Assembly (NCBI GenBank): GCA_964397295.1
Contig: CAYNJG010000001.1
Location: 62,001 to 126,000, forward strand
DNA length: 64,000 nucleotides
Reading direction: 5' to 3'
Origin: CAYNJG01 sp964397295
GTDB lineage: Bacteria > Planctomycetota > Planctomycetia > Pirellulales > Pirellulaceae
Each line of letters starts with the position of its first letter. Position 1 is the first letter of the stretch. Both the position numbers and the translations under genes were made by a program. Shown piece by piece: positions 8,628 through 18,042 of this stretch. A model generated the notes under the pieces. The model worked only from the letters and a program-made list of their open reading frames with translations. It did not search any database and was not told where the DNA came from.

Positions 8628-9839
8628 ATGCTCAAACTGGTTCACGCCGATACAGATTCGCTGGAAACGGAATCCATGCTTAACGGTGCTCGCGTTGCTT
8701 TAACGGGTCGCTTTTCCACGATGACGCAGCGTGACATTGCGGAGCTCGTGCAACAATTCGGTGGCGAGCACGTTAGTTCTCCCGGACGCAATACGCAGTA
8801 CTTAGTGGTGGGTTCTGCCGGGCCACCACTCGGTGGCGATGGACAGCCAAGTCAGACTTTGCAAAAGGCTCGTCAGCTTCGCGCGGATGGCTACGACATT
8901 GAGATCGTCAACGAGGAACAGTTCCTCGAAAACGAATTAGATCTGCTGGCTAACGAAGATCAAGTTCGACAACGGTATACGATCGCACAGCTTTGTCGCA
9001 TCTTAGATGTCTCGCGTGACACTATTCGATTGTGGATTCGTGGTGGACTGATCGAGCCGGTGGAAACCGTTCATCGCCTGAAGTTTTTCGACTTCAAACA
9101 AGTCAGTAGTGCAAAGATACTCTGCGATCTAATCAAGGAAGGCTTACCGCTTTCCAAGATCCGCGACAGCCTGCAGCGAGTTCGCGACTGGATGCCTGGC
9201 ATGGACTCGCCACTGTCACAGTTGTCGTTGCTTGAGGAAAACGGTCGACTCTTGGTCCGTATGACGGATGGTCGACTTGCGGAACCAAGCGGACAACTGC
9301 AACTCGACTTCGATGAGGCGGAAGAGCAGCGATCGCTAGCCATCGAGGACGCCGGAAAATCGGCTGACGAATGGTTTCAAGAAGCGCTCGATCGTGAAAA
9401 CGAAGCCGACTACGCCGGCGCGATCAATGCCTACGAAAAAGCGATCGCGATTGAAAGTGAAACAGAAGATCCAATTTTGCACTTCAATCTGGGCAACGTA
9501 CTTTATGCGGCGCAGCGACTCGCCGATGCAGAAACGCAATTCCGAATTGCCACGCAGGTAGACGAAAACTACGTCGAAGCTTGGAACAATCTTGGAACCG
9601 TTTTGGCTGACCTCGGTCAATACGAAGAAAGCGTTGAAGTTTTTGAGCGGGCGATCGACGTGTTTCCGTTGTACGCGGATGCACACTTCAACCTAGGCGA
9701 TGTCTACTCTTCATTGGGCCAACCGCATCTAGCTCATCAGCATTGGAAACGATACCTGCAGCTCGATCCGAAGAGTCCCTGGGCCGCAGACGTACGGAGT
9801 CGCATAGCCGACTTGGAATCGTCGATCCCCAAATCATAA
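8628..9839 (+). CDS. BRCT - MerR-type helix-turn-helix - TPR fusion protein
   Basis: This 403-residue protein joins three modules. Residues about 16-103 form a BRCT domain (GARVALTGRFSTMTQ, later IEIVNEEQFLE), as in the C-terminus of NAD-dependent DNA ligase. Residues about 117-190 look like a MerR-type winged helix (YTIAQLCRILDVSRDTIRLW). From about residue 240 there are at least three TPR units (AINAYEKAIAI, VEAWNNLGTVLADLGQYEES, ADAHFNLGDVYSSLGQ). The ATG at 8628 is preferred to a TTG at 8616. It lies 156 bp after ku in the same direction. A role as DNA-damage-responsive regulator or scaffold is inference; the domain identities are seen in the sequence. Confidence 0.75.
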   Translation: MLKLVHADTDSLETESMLNGARVALTGRFSTMTQRDIAELVQQFGGEHVSSPGRNTQYLVVGSAGPPLGGDGQPSQTLQKARQLRADGYDIEIVNEEQFLENELDLLANEDQVRQRYTIAQLCRILDVSRDTIRLWIRGGLIEPVETVHRLKFFDFKQVSSAKILCDLIKEGLPLSKIRDSLQRVRDWMPGMDSPLSQLSLLEENGRLLVRMTDGRLAEPSGQLQLDFDEAEEQRSLAIEDAGKSADEWFQEALDRENEADYAGAINAYEKAIAIESETEDPILHFNLGNVLYAAQRLADAETQFRIATQVDENYVEAWNNLGTVLADLGQYEESVEVFERAIDVFPLYADAHFNLGDVYSSLGQPHLAHQHWKRYLQLDPKSPWAADVRSRIADLESSIPKS

Positions 9840-9868
9840 TCGCGTCTACGGACTGTTATACTGGCTGG

Positions 9869-11080
9869 ATGACACGATCCAACGATTACGACGCAATGCG
9901 CTCGCTCACGGCCAGCTGCACATTGCCGGCCATGTTCATGGACCTCGATGCGTTCGATCGAAACGCAGAAAAATTCATCGGTATCGCGCGTGACGCGAAC
10001 AAGTCAATTCGGATCGCATCGAAATCTCTGCGGGTTCCCTCGTTGTTGCGACGCTTCCAGGAACTCGCTGGCGAAGTATCTCAAGGTGTAATGTGCTATA
10101 GCGTCGCTGAAGCAGCATTTCTTGCTGATGAAGGATTCGACGATTTGCTGGTCGCTTATCCACACATTCAACCTCAAGACGTGCGCATCGCGGTCGAACT
10201 TACTAAGCAGGGCAAGACGATTGCACTAATGATCGACTGCGTAGAGCACGTGGAGCTGCTCGCGTCTTTGTCAGGCAATGGTGATGCGAAACTGCGAGTC
10301 TGCATCGATGTGGATGCGTCTCTGAAGAAGTTTGGGCAACATTTGGGAGCACAACGTTCACCACTACGAGATATTGATGGGCTAAGAGTTCTTTTGGAAA
10401 AAGCAAATCAGACTCCGCAAGTAACGGTGGTCGGTGCGATGACGTACGAGGCTCAAGTCGCCGGTCTGGCTGATCGCGTACCGGGTCAAGCGATTAAGAA
10501 TGCCATCGTGGGTCGGATTAAGGATTCGTCGATGCGTTGGCTGGAAAGCTACCGTGGGGAGATCCGTGCCGCATTCGCGGACGCAGGGATTTCCATGACC
10601 GTGTTCAATGGTGGAGGATCTGGATCGTTTGCCCAAACCGCCGCGGACCAATCGTTGACGGAGGTCACCGTTGGATCGGGGCTGCTGCAATCGCACCTGT
10701 TTGACCACTTTGCTGCAAATCAATGCGAACCCGCTTTGTTCTTTGCGTTACCAATCACAAGAATCCCTGAAGCAGGAATCGTGACGTGCCATTCAGGAGG
10801 ATTTATCGCCAGCGGCGCACCTGGTTCGGATCGTCAGCCGATCGTTCATCAGCCAGCCGGTATAGGTGTTGATCCAAGGGAAGGATTCGGAGAAGTTCAA
10901 ACGCCGTTGCGCGTGAACACATCGTTGCACAGCAGATTACACATCGGCGACCCCATTTTTTTCCGACCAGCCAAGGCCGGCGAAATCGCCGAGCGTTTTT
11001 GTGAGTATCATTTGATTAGAGGCGATACAATCGTTGAGCAAGCAAAAACGTATCGTGGCTTGGGGCACTGCTTCTACTAA
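9869..11080 (+). CDS. PLP-dependent amino-acid aldolase/deaminase-like protein (alanine racemase N-terminal fold)
   Basis: This 403-residue protein belongs to the fold type III PLP enzymes related to D-threonine aldolase and D-serine dehydratase. The PLP lysine sits in RIASKSLRVPSLLRR (about residue 45), and the C-terminal half has the NGGGSGSF and EVTVGSGL motifs of the family. A much longer frame opens at 9743 inside the previous gene, but the ATG at 9869 gives a sensible N-terminus. It is followed within 30 bp by an aldehyde dehydrogenase and then a lactone oxidase, forming a compact three-gene set. From memory, a similar pairing of aldolase-like and gulonolactone-oxidase-like genes occurs in mycobacteria (Rv1769/Rv1771); this was not checked. 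Substrate unknown. Confidence 0.75.
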   Translation: MTRSNDYDAMRSLTASCTLPAMFMDLDAFDRNAEKFIGIARDANKSIRIASKSLRVPSLLRRFQELAGEVSQGVMCYSVAEAAFLADEGFDDLLVAYPHIQPQDVRIAVELTKQGKTIALMIDCVEHVELLASLSGNGDAKLRVCIDVDASLKKFGQHLGAQRSPLRDIDGLRVLLEKANQTPQVTVVGAMTYEAQVAGLADRVPGQAIKNAIVGRIKDSSMRWLESYRGEIRAAFADAGISMTVFNGGGSGSFAQTAADQSLTEVTVGSGLLQSHLFDHFAANQCEPALFFALPITRIPEAGIVTCHSGGFIASGAPGSDRQPIVHQPAGIGVDPREGFGEVQTPLRVNTSLHSRLHIGDPIFFRPAKAGEIAERFCEYHLIRGDTIVEQAKTYRGLGHCFY

Positions 11081-11109
11081 GAGATTTTCAATTGCGGGAC
11101 ACGACGAAT

Positions 11110-12849
11110 ATGACTGCTGCCTCAGTGGGTTCACCGGAGTTTGCTGGAAAAGAAACGTTGTCGGATTCCGCTTCAACGGAACTCGACCGTATCATCGTCT
11201 CGATCGCGAAACAAAAGCGGGCGTGGGCAGAGACCAATTGTCAGCAGCGGGTGGAAATGCTTGACGCGTTGATCCTGTCACTGGGATCAGCCGCGAATGA
11301 GTGGGTCGAATTGAGCTGCAAGGCAAAAGGGCACACGCCGAATACTCCAGCCTCGGGCGAGGAATGGCTAACTGGCCCGACTCTTGTTGCCCGAAATCTA
11401 CGTTTGGTGAAAGAGACCATTTTGCAGATCGCAAAAACGGGTACGCCAAAACTACCTGCGACCCCGACAACCCTGGGGAATGGACAAGTTGTTGCCCAAA
11501 CGTTTCCTACGAGCCTCTACGACAAACTTTTGTTCAAAGACATCACGGCGGAAGTCTGGATGGATCCAGACGTAACGCTTAATTCGCTCAATGGTACCAT
11601 GGCCGTTCACTACGCCGACGACGCGATTCGCGAAGGATCGTCGTGCTTGATTTTGGGAGCTGGCAACGTATCATCGATTGGTCCGATGGACGCGATTTAC
11701 AAATTGTTTGTTGAATCGCAAGTCGTTATTTTGAAAATGAATCCGGTTAACGATTATTTAACTGATCCGTACAAAATCGCGTTGGCACCATTGATCGAAG
11801 CCGGCTACCTCGCGATTGTCAAAGGCGGCGCAGCAGCCGGCAAGTTTCTTTGTGAACACGAGTCGATTGACGAAATACACATCACCGGCTCCGACAAAAC
11901 GCACGACGCCATTGTCTTTGGACCGGGCGCTGAAGGCGAAGACCGAAAAAAACGGCGTGATCCGATTTGCGTTAAACGCGTCACAAGCGAGCTTGGAAAC
12001 GTTAGCCCTCTGATTATCATTCCGGGTGTGTGGACCGCGTCAGAAATCGCATTCCAGGCAGAGAATGTGGCTTCGACGTTGGTCAATAATGCGGGCTTTA
12101 ACTGCAACGCGACGCGTGTACTGGTGACACACGAAGCTTGGCCGCAACGAGACGCCTTCTTGGCGGCTCTCAAAAAGACATTCGCCAAAATCCCAACGCG
12201 TCGCGCGTACTATCCTGGCGCAATGGATCGACATGCCACTTTTGTCAAAAATCGCGATGTCTCTCAAACGGACAACACAAAAGACGATGCATTGCCTTGG
12301 ACGATCGTTCACAACGTTGATGCTAACGATGTCGACGAAATGTGCTTCACCACAGAAGCCTTCTGTTCTCTGATGGCCGAGACAGCGATCAAGGCGAACT
12401 CTGTGTCCGCATACATCGAGCAGGCCGTGGAGTTTGCGAACGAACGATTGTGGGGCACGCTCAACGCAGGGATTATCGTAAAACCCAAGTCACTTCAGCA
12501 GACGGAAATCGCATCAAGTCTTAATTCTGCGATCACCGATCTGCGATATGGTACGGTGGCCGTGAATCATTGGCCGGGTTTGAACTTCGGTTTGTGCAGT
12601 ACAACGTGGGGTGCGTTTCCAGGCCACCCCAACCACGACATCCGATCAGGGAGCGGCGTCGTACACAACACTTACATGTTCGACCGTGCTCAAAAAACGG
12701 TTTTACGGGGACCATTCAAACCGTTTCCAAAACCGGTCTGGTTCGCTACACATCGCCGCACGCATAAAATCGGCAAGGCACTCTACCGTTTTGAAAGTGC
12801 GCCTTCCCTAATGCGATTGCCAAGCGTTTTGTTAAATGCTTTGGGGTAG
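11110..12849 (+). CDS. Aldehyde dehydrogenase superfamily protein
   Basis: This 579-residue protein is longer than typical aldehyde dehydrogenases (about 480-500). The visible core includes SSCLILGAGNVSSIGPMDA, HITGSDKTHDAIVFG, the catalytic glutamate region VTSELGNVSPLI and a likely catalytic cysteine in NNAGFNCNATRVLV. Oxidation of an aldehyde, or reversible reduction of an activated acid, with NAD(P) is expected from the family. The C-terminal part with HNTYMFDRAQKTVLRGPFKP is not one I can place in a standard subfamily. The ATG at 11110 is chosen over an upstream TTG at 11092. Its stop is 6 bp before the start of the lactone oxidase gene, so co-expression is likely. Confidence 0.8.
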   Translation: MTAASVGSPEFAGKETLSDSASTELDRIIVSIAKQKRAWAETNCQQRVEMLDALILSLGSAANEWVELSCKAKGHTPNTPASGEEWLTGPTLVARNLRLVKETILQIAKTGTPKLPATPTTLGNGQVVAQTFPTSLYDKLLFKDITAEVWMDPDVTLNSLNGTMAVHYADDAIREGSSCLILGAGNVSSIGPMDAIYKLFVESQVVILKMNPVNDYLTDPYKIALAPLIEAGYLAIVKGGAAAGKFLCEHESIDEIHITGSDKTHDAIVFGPGAEGEDRKKRRDPICVKRVTSELGNVSPLIIIPGVWTASEIAFQAENVASTLVNNAGFNCNATRVLVTHEAWPQRDAFLAALKKTFAKIPTRRAYYPGAMDRHATFVKNRDVSQTDNTKDDALPWTIVHNVDANDVDEMCFTTEAFCSLMAETAIKANSVSAYIEQAVEFANERLWGTLNAGIIVKPKSLQQTEIASSLNSAITDLRYGTVAVNHWPGLNFGLCSTTWGAFPGHPNHDIRSGSGVVHNTYMFDRAQKTVLRGPFKPFPKPVWFATHRRTHKIGKALYRFESAPSLMRLPSVLLNALG

Positions 12850-12855
12850 TTAGTG

Positions 12856-14115
12856 ATGGCACGTTGGCAGAATTGGTCCGGGGTACAAACATGTCAACCT
12901 AGTCAGTTCTTGCACCCGTCGAGCGAAGAAGAACTGGCAGCCTTCGTCAAAGCCGCAACGAAAGTTCGCGTTGTCGGTGCAAGTCATTCTTTTTCATCGT
13001 TGGTGCCCACCAGCGATACGCTCATTAGCCTCGATCAGATGACAGGTGTGATCGAAGTTGATTCGCAATCGCACCAAGCAACTTGCTGGGCGGGCACGCC
13101 GTTACGACAACTCGGTCGGTTGTTATGGGACCAAGGGCTTTCACTTTCCGTCCAAGGTGATGTAGATCATCAGACGCTGGGCGGGGCGATCGGTACAGGA
13201 ACCCATGGAACGGGCCGAGAGTTCGGTTGCATGTCGGCTGCTGTCATTGGTTTTCGCTTACTAAAAGCAGATGGCAGCTATATCGACTGCGATGCGAATC
13301 AGAATGCGGAAGTTTTCTCAGCCGGTAGAGTCTCTTTGGGCTCGATCGGGGTGATGACGCAAATCAAGATTCAGTGCGAACCAGCCTTCCATCTTTTACA
13401 AAAAGTCCAGTGCATTCCTTTGCAAGAATGTATGCACCGCCATAAGGAAATTGCCGCTCAACATCGACACTTTGAGTTCTTTGGCTTTCCGAATACAGAC
13501 CATGTCGTTATGGAAGTTCAGGATGTTTCAACCAAACCGGTACGTCGACCTAGGCTGGACCTGGACGACTTTTTTCTTCGGCTGTTTTCCGAGACGGCCC
13601 GTTTCGCAGCGCCTGTGAGTCGCGTTTTACAACGAACCGCCATGCTGCTAACTCCAACAGAAACGATGGTGGATCGCGCGTTTGAGGTATTCCCAAGCAA
13701 GAGAAAAGTTCGCTTCAACGAGATGGAATATGCCGTTCCGCCCGAGAACTTCGTCGACTGCTACCAGCAGCTTGTCGACTTTGTACGTGAACGAAAAATC
13801 ACACTTGGTTTCCCGTTCGAGTGTCGTTGGGTCAAAGCAGACGACATTTGGATTAGCCCATTCCACGAACGCGATGCTGTTGTGATTTCCGTCCATCGTT
13901 ATCACAAGCAGCTCTATCGAGATTTTTTTTCCGCGGTTGAACCGATTTTTGTGAAAGCTGGCGGTAGACCTCACTGGGGAAAGCTGCATTCCCTTGGCGC
14001 CGAGCATCTTTCACAGATGTATCCTCGCTGGACAGATTTTTGTGAATTGCGGAAGGAACTCGATCCAACACGCAAGTTCCTAAACGAGCATTTGCAATCC
14101 TTCTTTGGCGACTGA
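12856..14115 (+). CDS. FAD-binding sugar-1,4-lactone oxidase (D-arabinono/L-gulono-lactone oxidase family)
   Basis: This 419-residue flavoenzyme of the VAO/PCMH family would oxidise an aldono-lactone or a related sugar alcohol. The FAD-binding domain shows VVGASHSFSSLV (the GxxHS motif that can carry covalent FAD), then LDQMTGVIEVD and TLGGAIGTGTHGTG. The C-terminal ALO domain includes FPFECRWVKADDIWISPF and ends with GGRPHWGKLHS, a hallmark of this family (HWGK), and FLNEHL. Start could be GTG 12853 or ATG 12856. It closes the three-gene cassette with the PLP enzyme and aldehyde dehydrogenase. The real substrate and the link between the three enzymes are not known. Confidence 0.87.
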   Translation: MARWQNWSGVQTCQPSQFLHPSSEEELAAFVKAATKVRVVGASHSFSSLVPTSDTLISLDQMTGVIEVDSQSHQATCWAGTPLRQLGRLLWDQGLSLSVQGDVDHQTLGGAIGTGTHGTGREFGCMSAAVIGFRLLKADGSYIDCDANQNAEVFSAGRVSLGSIGVMTQIKIQCEPAFHLLQKVQCIPLQECMHRHKEIAAQHRHFEFFGFPNTDHVVMEVQDVSTKPVRRPRLDLDDFFLRLFSETARFAAPVSRVLQRTAMLLTPTETMVDRAFEVFPSKRKVRFNEMEYAVPPENFVDCYQQLVDFVRERKITLGFPFECRWVKADDIWISPFHERDAVVISVHRYHKQLYRDFFSAVEPIFVKAGGRPHWGKLHSLGAEHLSQMYPRWTDFCELRKELDPTRKFLNEHLQSFFGD

Positions 14116-14312
14116 TAACACACCAGTGCCGCGTCGTCACTCAGCTACGTATCCGTCAAAAGTATGAAGTAGATTCTCAACCCGCCGGGAAAAGGGATCG
14201 AGAACGTCTTTTTTTTGCCACACCACCTATGCGGTTCACCGCGAACAGGACAGTACGAACCAAACGCGACTTATGGTTTCGAATCAGCCTCCTAAATCAC
14301 CAGGATCGAAAC

Positions 14313-17096
14313 ATGAGACCCATTGCCCCTTCCACCACCGTGTCCTTCGCAGCAATCGCGCTATTCTTATCGTTGACATCAGAAGCGTTAACGCAACACT
14401 TCGTTCCCGAACCGATTCCGAGTTCACCGCACATCACTGCGCCAACGAAGCAATGTTGCGGCCAGCAAATTCCCTCAGCGATCGCACCTCAATATCATGA
14501 TTCGCGAGTAATCTACTACCCGCAGAATTTCTACCAGCCACAGCTGCCGACCTACTACGGTCAACCAATTCCGAGCCAGCGTGTTTACCCTGAAACCATC
14601 ATCCCCGCACCACCAAGTTCGTCACGTTCGTACCCGGTTGCGCAACCAACTATTCAGCCAACACCACAAACCATTGCACCGGTAACACAACAACCGACTG
14701 CTTTTGATCCAGAAGCAACCGTTCGTTCGATCGTTACCGCACCCGAGCAAGCCACACATGATGTCGCGGCCCCAACCTCTACGGTTCGTGAGGAGTCGCA
14801 ATCACCAGTCGAACGTGTGGCTGAGACAGTGACTGAAACGAATGAGCATGAGCCAGAACAGTTCATCAGTAACGAAGACGTTACGGTAGATGACTACGTT
14901 GAGGACGTGGTCGAAAAAGCGACGGAAACAATCACTGCGGACATCGAAACTAGCGAAGAAGAAATAAGTGACGAAGATGCGTTTGGAATAGCACAGTTCC
15001 CAACGACGGAAACCACGACGGACGAGATCGCAGAGTTCAAACAGCCCGCTGAGGAAACCGAAGGCAGTTTTTTGCCGCCAGCGGCGATCGAAACCGAAAC
15101 CGCAACGGTGGAAGAACACGAGATAGACACGACACCTACGTCGGAATTTGCGCAGGAAGAAGAAGCTCAAGAACAGGCTGCGCAGCACGTACCCACACGA
15201 GTTCGTCCAAAACGAGAAAGCGTTTCAACAGCCAAACCACGACGAATAGTTCCAGCTGCAACACCGGTCGTATCGCAAACCAGCAAAAAGGCTGAGGTAA
15301 AAACGAAAGCGAAGTCACCTGCAATTGTCACAAGAAATACTCAATCCCATTCATCTGGCTGGAGCTGGTGGATGGCTGCTCCTCTGGCGCTGCTTCCGTT
15401 GGGTTGGTTGGCCTTCAAGCGTTCTAATCGCAAAACTGCATCTATCGCAGCAGATACGAATCTTGGGAATGACCGATCAGCAACAGCATTTGCAGGTTCG
15501 TCAGAAGCCAAACGATATGAAACGGAACCTTTTACCACGACGCAAGCGAAAACTCCGCCAGTAGTTGCTGCCACGTCAGATACAGCCAGGGCTGCTGAAG
15601 TCGAAACAGAATTCAGCCAGCAGAACGTCGTTACGGGCCGGAAGCAAACGATCACCCCGACTCCGCCGACCCACGAAGTCAACCGTTCAACGATAGCTTC
15701 GCCGGATCCAGTACAACCAGTAACTGCAAAGGCTACCGCAGCTACGACTTCGCCTGGCGTCAACGCAACACCGGCAGCTCGCACCGCCACTCAAAAACCA
15801 GTGTCCAGTGCAACACAGGCACCCAAACACAACGAGACCAAGGCTCCAGCTGTGACAGCGTCAGTCGAGACACAACGCAGCGGAGTAACAGCGGCAGCAG
15901 CAGCAGCAGTACCTGCCGGCGTTACGGCAGCAACAACCTCCAAGCGTGACGACTTTACGGTGCTCGAGGGTGTTACTCCGGAACTGCAACAATCACTTTA
16001 TGCGGCTGGGTTTTCTCGCTATGCAGACCTAGAGAAAGCCGAGCCAGCTACGATTCAACGCATCTTTGCGAAATCGTTGCCAAACGGTTCGAAGTTCCAA
16101 GCCGAGTCCTGGCTGAAGCAAGCGAGCTTCGCGGCTCGAGGTGACCGGTCAGGGCTTACGGCAGCAACAACCTCCAAGCGTGACGACTTTACGATACTCG
16201 AGGGTGTTACTCCGGAGCTGCAGCAATCACTTTATGCGGCTGGGTTTTCTCGCTATGCAGACCTAGAGAAAGCCGAGCCAGCTACGATTCAACGCATCTT
16301 TGCGAAATCGTTGCCAAACGGTTCGAAGTTCCAAGCCGAGTCCTGGCTGAAGCAAGCGAGTTTCGCGGCTCGAGGCGACTGGTCAGGGCTTACGCAGCAG
16401 ATCAAAGGGCAGCAGCAGCCAGCAACCGATCGCCAAGACACCACAGGCATCAGTACGGCCTCGCGTCCAACCTCGTTCGCAACTGTGTCATCATCATCTC
16501 ACAACGTGGTCCAATCGCAGGAAGCTCGCGACACGGCATCGTTTGTTGGTACTCCTTCGAATGCTCAAGACGATTTGACGCGAATCCATGGTATCGGTCC
16601 TGCGACCGTCAAACTATTGAATGCTGCGGGTATCGGAAGCTACGCACAACTTGCGTCGATGAACAGTTCCGATCTCAAACAGATCTTGAGCCGAGGTGGA
16701 GCTTCCTTCCGGTCGGTCGATCCAACAACGTGGTCAGTACAAGCCAAGCACGCCTTAGAGGGTGACTGGAGTTGGATTGAGGAACTCAAATCTTCCCCGG
16801 AAGAACATCTTCTAGCTGACGCAAATTCCATACTTTCCGAAACGAGCCAGGGCCACCAACGAAACTTCGGTGCATCGGGAGATTTGACACAAATCCGCGG
16901 TATCGCCCCAGCGACGGCCGGTGTCTTGAACGCAATCGGGATTCGAAGCATTGCAGATCTAGCACAAGCTGATCTTTCGCTTATCCAAACCACGCTCGGT
17001 GGTTACGGAACGCGTTTTCAAAATGCTGCCCCCAGCGAATGGCTCCAGCAAGCACGTGAGCTGACTGGCACTGCCGCAGCGAAAACAAATAGATAG
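14313..17096 (+). CDS. Large membrane protein with helix-hairpin-helix (DUF4332-like) repeats
   Basis: The 927-residue protein starts (ATG 14313) with a signal-like segment (FAAIALFLSLTSEALTQ), continues with a Pro/Gln- then Glu/Thr-rich low-complexity region to about residue 345, has one membrane helix (WWMAAPLALLPLGWLAF, about 350-368) and a second low-complexity stretch including a run of alanines from CAG codons at 15895-15909. Residues 537-692 hold two almost identical 78-residue units, and two more divergent ones begin near 752 (LTRIHGIGPATVKLLNAAG) and 855 (LTQIRGIAPATAGVLNAIG). GIGPATVKLLNAAG is a helix-hairpin-helix pattern, as in DUF4332-type domains. If inserted as a type I membrane protein, the repeats lie in the cytoplasm and could bind DNA or protein. 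An upstream ATG at 14229 would add 28 residues. Confidence 0.7.
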   Translation: MRPIAPSTTVSFAAIALFLSLTSEALTQHFVPEPIPSSPHITAPTKQCCGQQIPSAIAPQYHDSRVIYYPQNFYQPQLPTYYGQPIPSQRVYPETIIPAPPSSSRSYPVAQPTIQPTPQTIAPVTQQPTAFDPEATVRSIVTAPEQATHDVAAPTSTVREESQSPVERVAETVTETNEHEPEQFISNEDVTVDDYVEDVVEKATETITADIETSEEEISDEDAFGIAQFPTTETTTDEIAEFKQPAEETEGSFLPPAAIETETATVEEHEIDTTPTSEFAQEEEAQEQAAQHVPTRVRPKRESVSTAKPRRIVPAATPVVSQTSKKAEVKTKAKSPAIVTRNTQSHSSGWSWWMAAPLALLPLGWLAFKRSNRKTASIAADTNLGNDRSATAFAGSSEAKRYETEPFTTTQAKTPPVVAATSDTARAAEVETEFSQQNVVTGRKQTITPTPPTHEVNRSTIASPDPVQPVTAKATAATTSPGVNATPAARTATQKPVSSATQAPKHNETKAPAVTASVETQRSGVTAAAAAAVPAGVTAATTSKRDDFTVLEGVTPELQQSLYAAGFSRYADLEKAEPATIQRIFAKSLPNGSKFQAESWLKQASFAARGDRSGLTAATTSKRDDFTILEGVTPELQQSLYAAGFSRYADLEKAEPATIQRIFAKSLPNGSKFQAESWLKQASFAARGDWSGLTQQIKGQQQPATDRQDTTGISTASRPTSFATVSSSSHNVVQSQEARDTASFVGTPSNAQDDLTRIHGIGPATVKLLNAAGIGSYAQLASMNSSDLKQILSRGGASFRSVDPTTWSVQAKHALEGDWSWIEELKSSPEEHLLADANSILSETSQGHQRNFGASGDLTQIRGIAPATAGVLNAIGIRSIADLAQADLSLIQTTLGGYGTRFQNAAPSEWLQQARELTGTAAAKTNR
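15922..16389 (+). repeat. Tandem duplication of a 234-bp unit inside the helix-hairpin-helix gene
   Basis: Two head-to-tail copies, 15922-16155 and 16156-16389, differ at 7 of 234 positions by eye. Each encodes 78 residues, including RDDFTVLEGVTPELQQSL and GSKFQAESWLKQASF. The in-frame size and the small number of differences, most of them silent, indicate a recent duplication or gene conversion. Confidence 0.95.
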
Positions 17097-17120
17097 GTTG
17101 GCAACATACATAGATCAGAA

Positions 17121-17156
17121 AGGCCGGGAACCGATGGTTCCCGGCCTTTTTCTTTT
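17121..17156 (+). terminator. Rho-independent terminator after the helix-hairpin-helix gene
   Basis: A perfect 12-bp inverted repeat (AGGCCGGGAACC, loop GAT, GGTTCCCGGCCT) is followed by TTTTCTTTT. It lies 24 bp after the stop at 17096. Confidence 0.93.
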
Positions 17157-17244
17157 CACCCCAAAACAAACACAACCAACAACAACCAAAGAGACCCACC
17201 CCGGTCGGCTCACTCGCTTCTCAGATGGAAGAGATCTACCTAAC

Positions 17245-17275
17245 AAAAAAAGCCACTCATCCGGAGATGAGCGGC
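17245..17275 (-). terminator. Rho-independent terminator after the PEP-CTERM gene
   Basis: On the minus strand GCCGCTCATC, loop TCCG, GATGAGTGGC forms a 10-bp stem with one G-T pair, followed by seven T. It lies about 35 bp downstream of the stop of the minus-strand gene at 17311. Confidence 0.88.
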
Positions 17276-17310
17276 CTCGATTGATAGCGTAGAGAATTTG
17301 TAGTGATTAG

Positions 17311-18042
17311 TTAGCGACGGACGCGACGCAATTGGACTAGGCCAATCAGTGCAAACAATGCCAAGCATTGTGAACTTGGTTCCGGCACAGTTGGTGTCTG
17401 CCAATGGACATGGTCAATCTCGATTCCAATACCGGCGTCCATCGATAAAGTGATCGAGCCAATCGGTGTCATGTCATCAGTGAAGCCAAGGAACCGGTCT
17501 TCGGCTGTTTGGCCAGTGAACACGTCGTCTGCCAAGTCTCCGGCATCGATCGTACCCAATAGGTTGCCCATCGTGTCAAAAGCTTCCAGTCGGATGTTCG
17601 TAGATCGTGAATCACCATCAGTAAATACGACTCCAGCCGCGCGAACGCCGGTCATATATTCGATGGTTACGCTTCGAACGCCATCCGCAAAATACGAGTA
17701 CCCATCATTTCCATTGCCGTCGATGGTTCCATCATCAGCATCAACGGAGTCAGTAATAGGCGCACCCAAACCGCTGCTTGAGTTTGGTGCCAGAACGCCA
17801 CCTGGAGAGATCGTCAGGAACGGGTCGATCGTTCCGTTCGTTTCGAAGTCTTCAATCCAAGCTATCTGAGAACCGGGGCCAAAGTCGAAAAAGCCTACGG
17901 GTGTATCAAGACCGCCCGTCTGCAAATAGGGAGAAGGGCCAAAAGACATAGTAGCCGCCTGAGCAGTGGCAGCAAAAAGAAGGAAGGTTGTTGCAGTGGT
18001 GGCGCACACCTTGCCGAGTGCACCAGTGATGTTTGACGTCAT
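17311..18042 (-). CDS. PEP-CTERM secreted protein
   Basis: This 243-residue protein has an N-terminal signal peptide (VCATTATTFLLFAATAQAAT) and a C-terminal sorting tail: VPEPSS, a short hydrophobic helix (LALFALIGLVQL) and basic RRVRR. PEP-CTERM proteins are exported, processed by an exosortase and usually end in the envelope or extracellular matrix. The middle is rich in Asp, Gly and Thr and is predicted to be beta-structured; I recognise no enzymatic motif. The frame is open further upstream to 18108, but the ATG at 18042 puts the signal peptide in the usual place. A terminator follows the gene. Exosortase genes are not in the window. Confidence 0.85.
   Translation of the reverse strand: MTSNITGALGKVCATTATTFLLFAATAQAATMSFGPSPYLQTGGLDTPVGFFDFGPGSQIAWIEDFETNGTIDPFLTISPGGVLAPNSSSGLGAPITDSVDADDGTIDGNGNDGYSYFADGVRSVTIEYMTGVRAAGVVFTDGDSRSTNIRLEAFDTMGNLLGTIDAGDLADDVFTGQTAEDRFLGFTDDMTPIGSITLSMDAGIGIEIDHVHWQTPTVPEPSSQCLALFALIGLVQLRRVRR

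Noticed and set aside
9743..9868. Upstream extension of the PLP enzyme frame
   Set aside because: It overlaps the end of the BRCT-MerR-TPR gene and adds sequence unlike the family; the ATG at 9869 is better.
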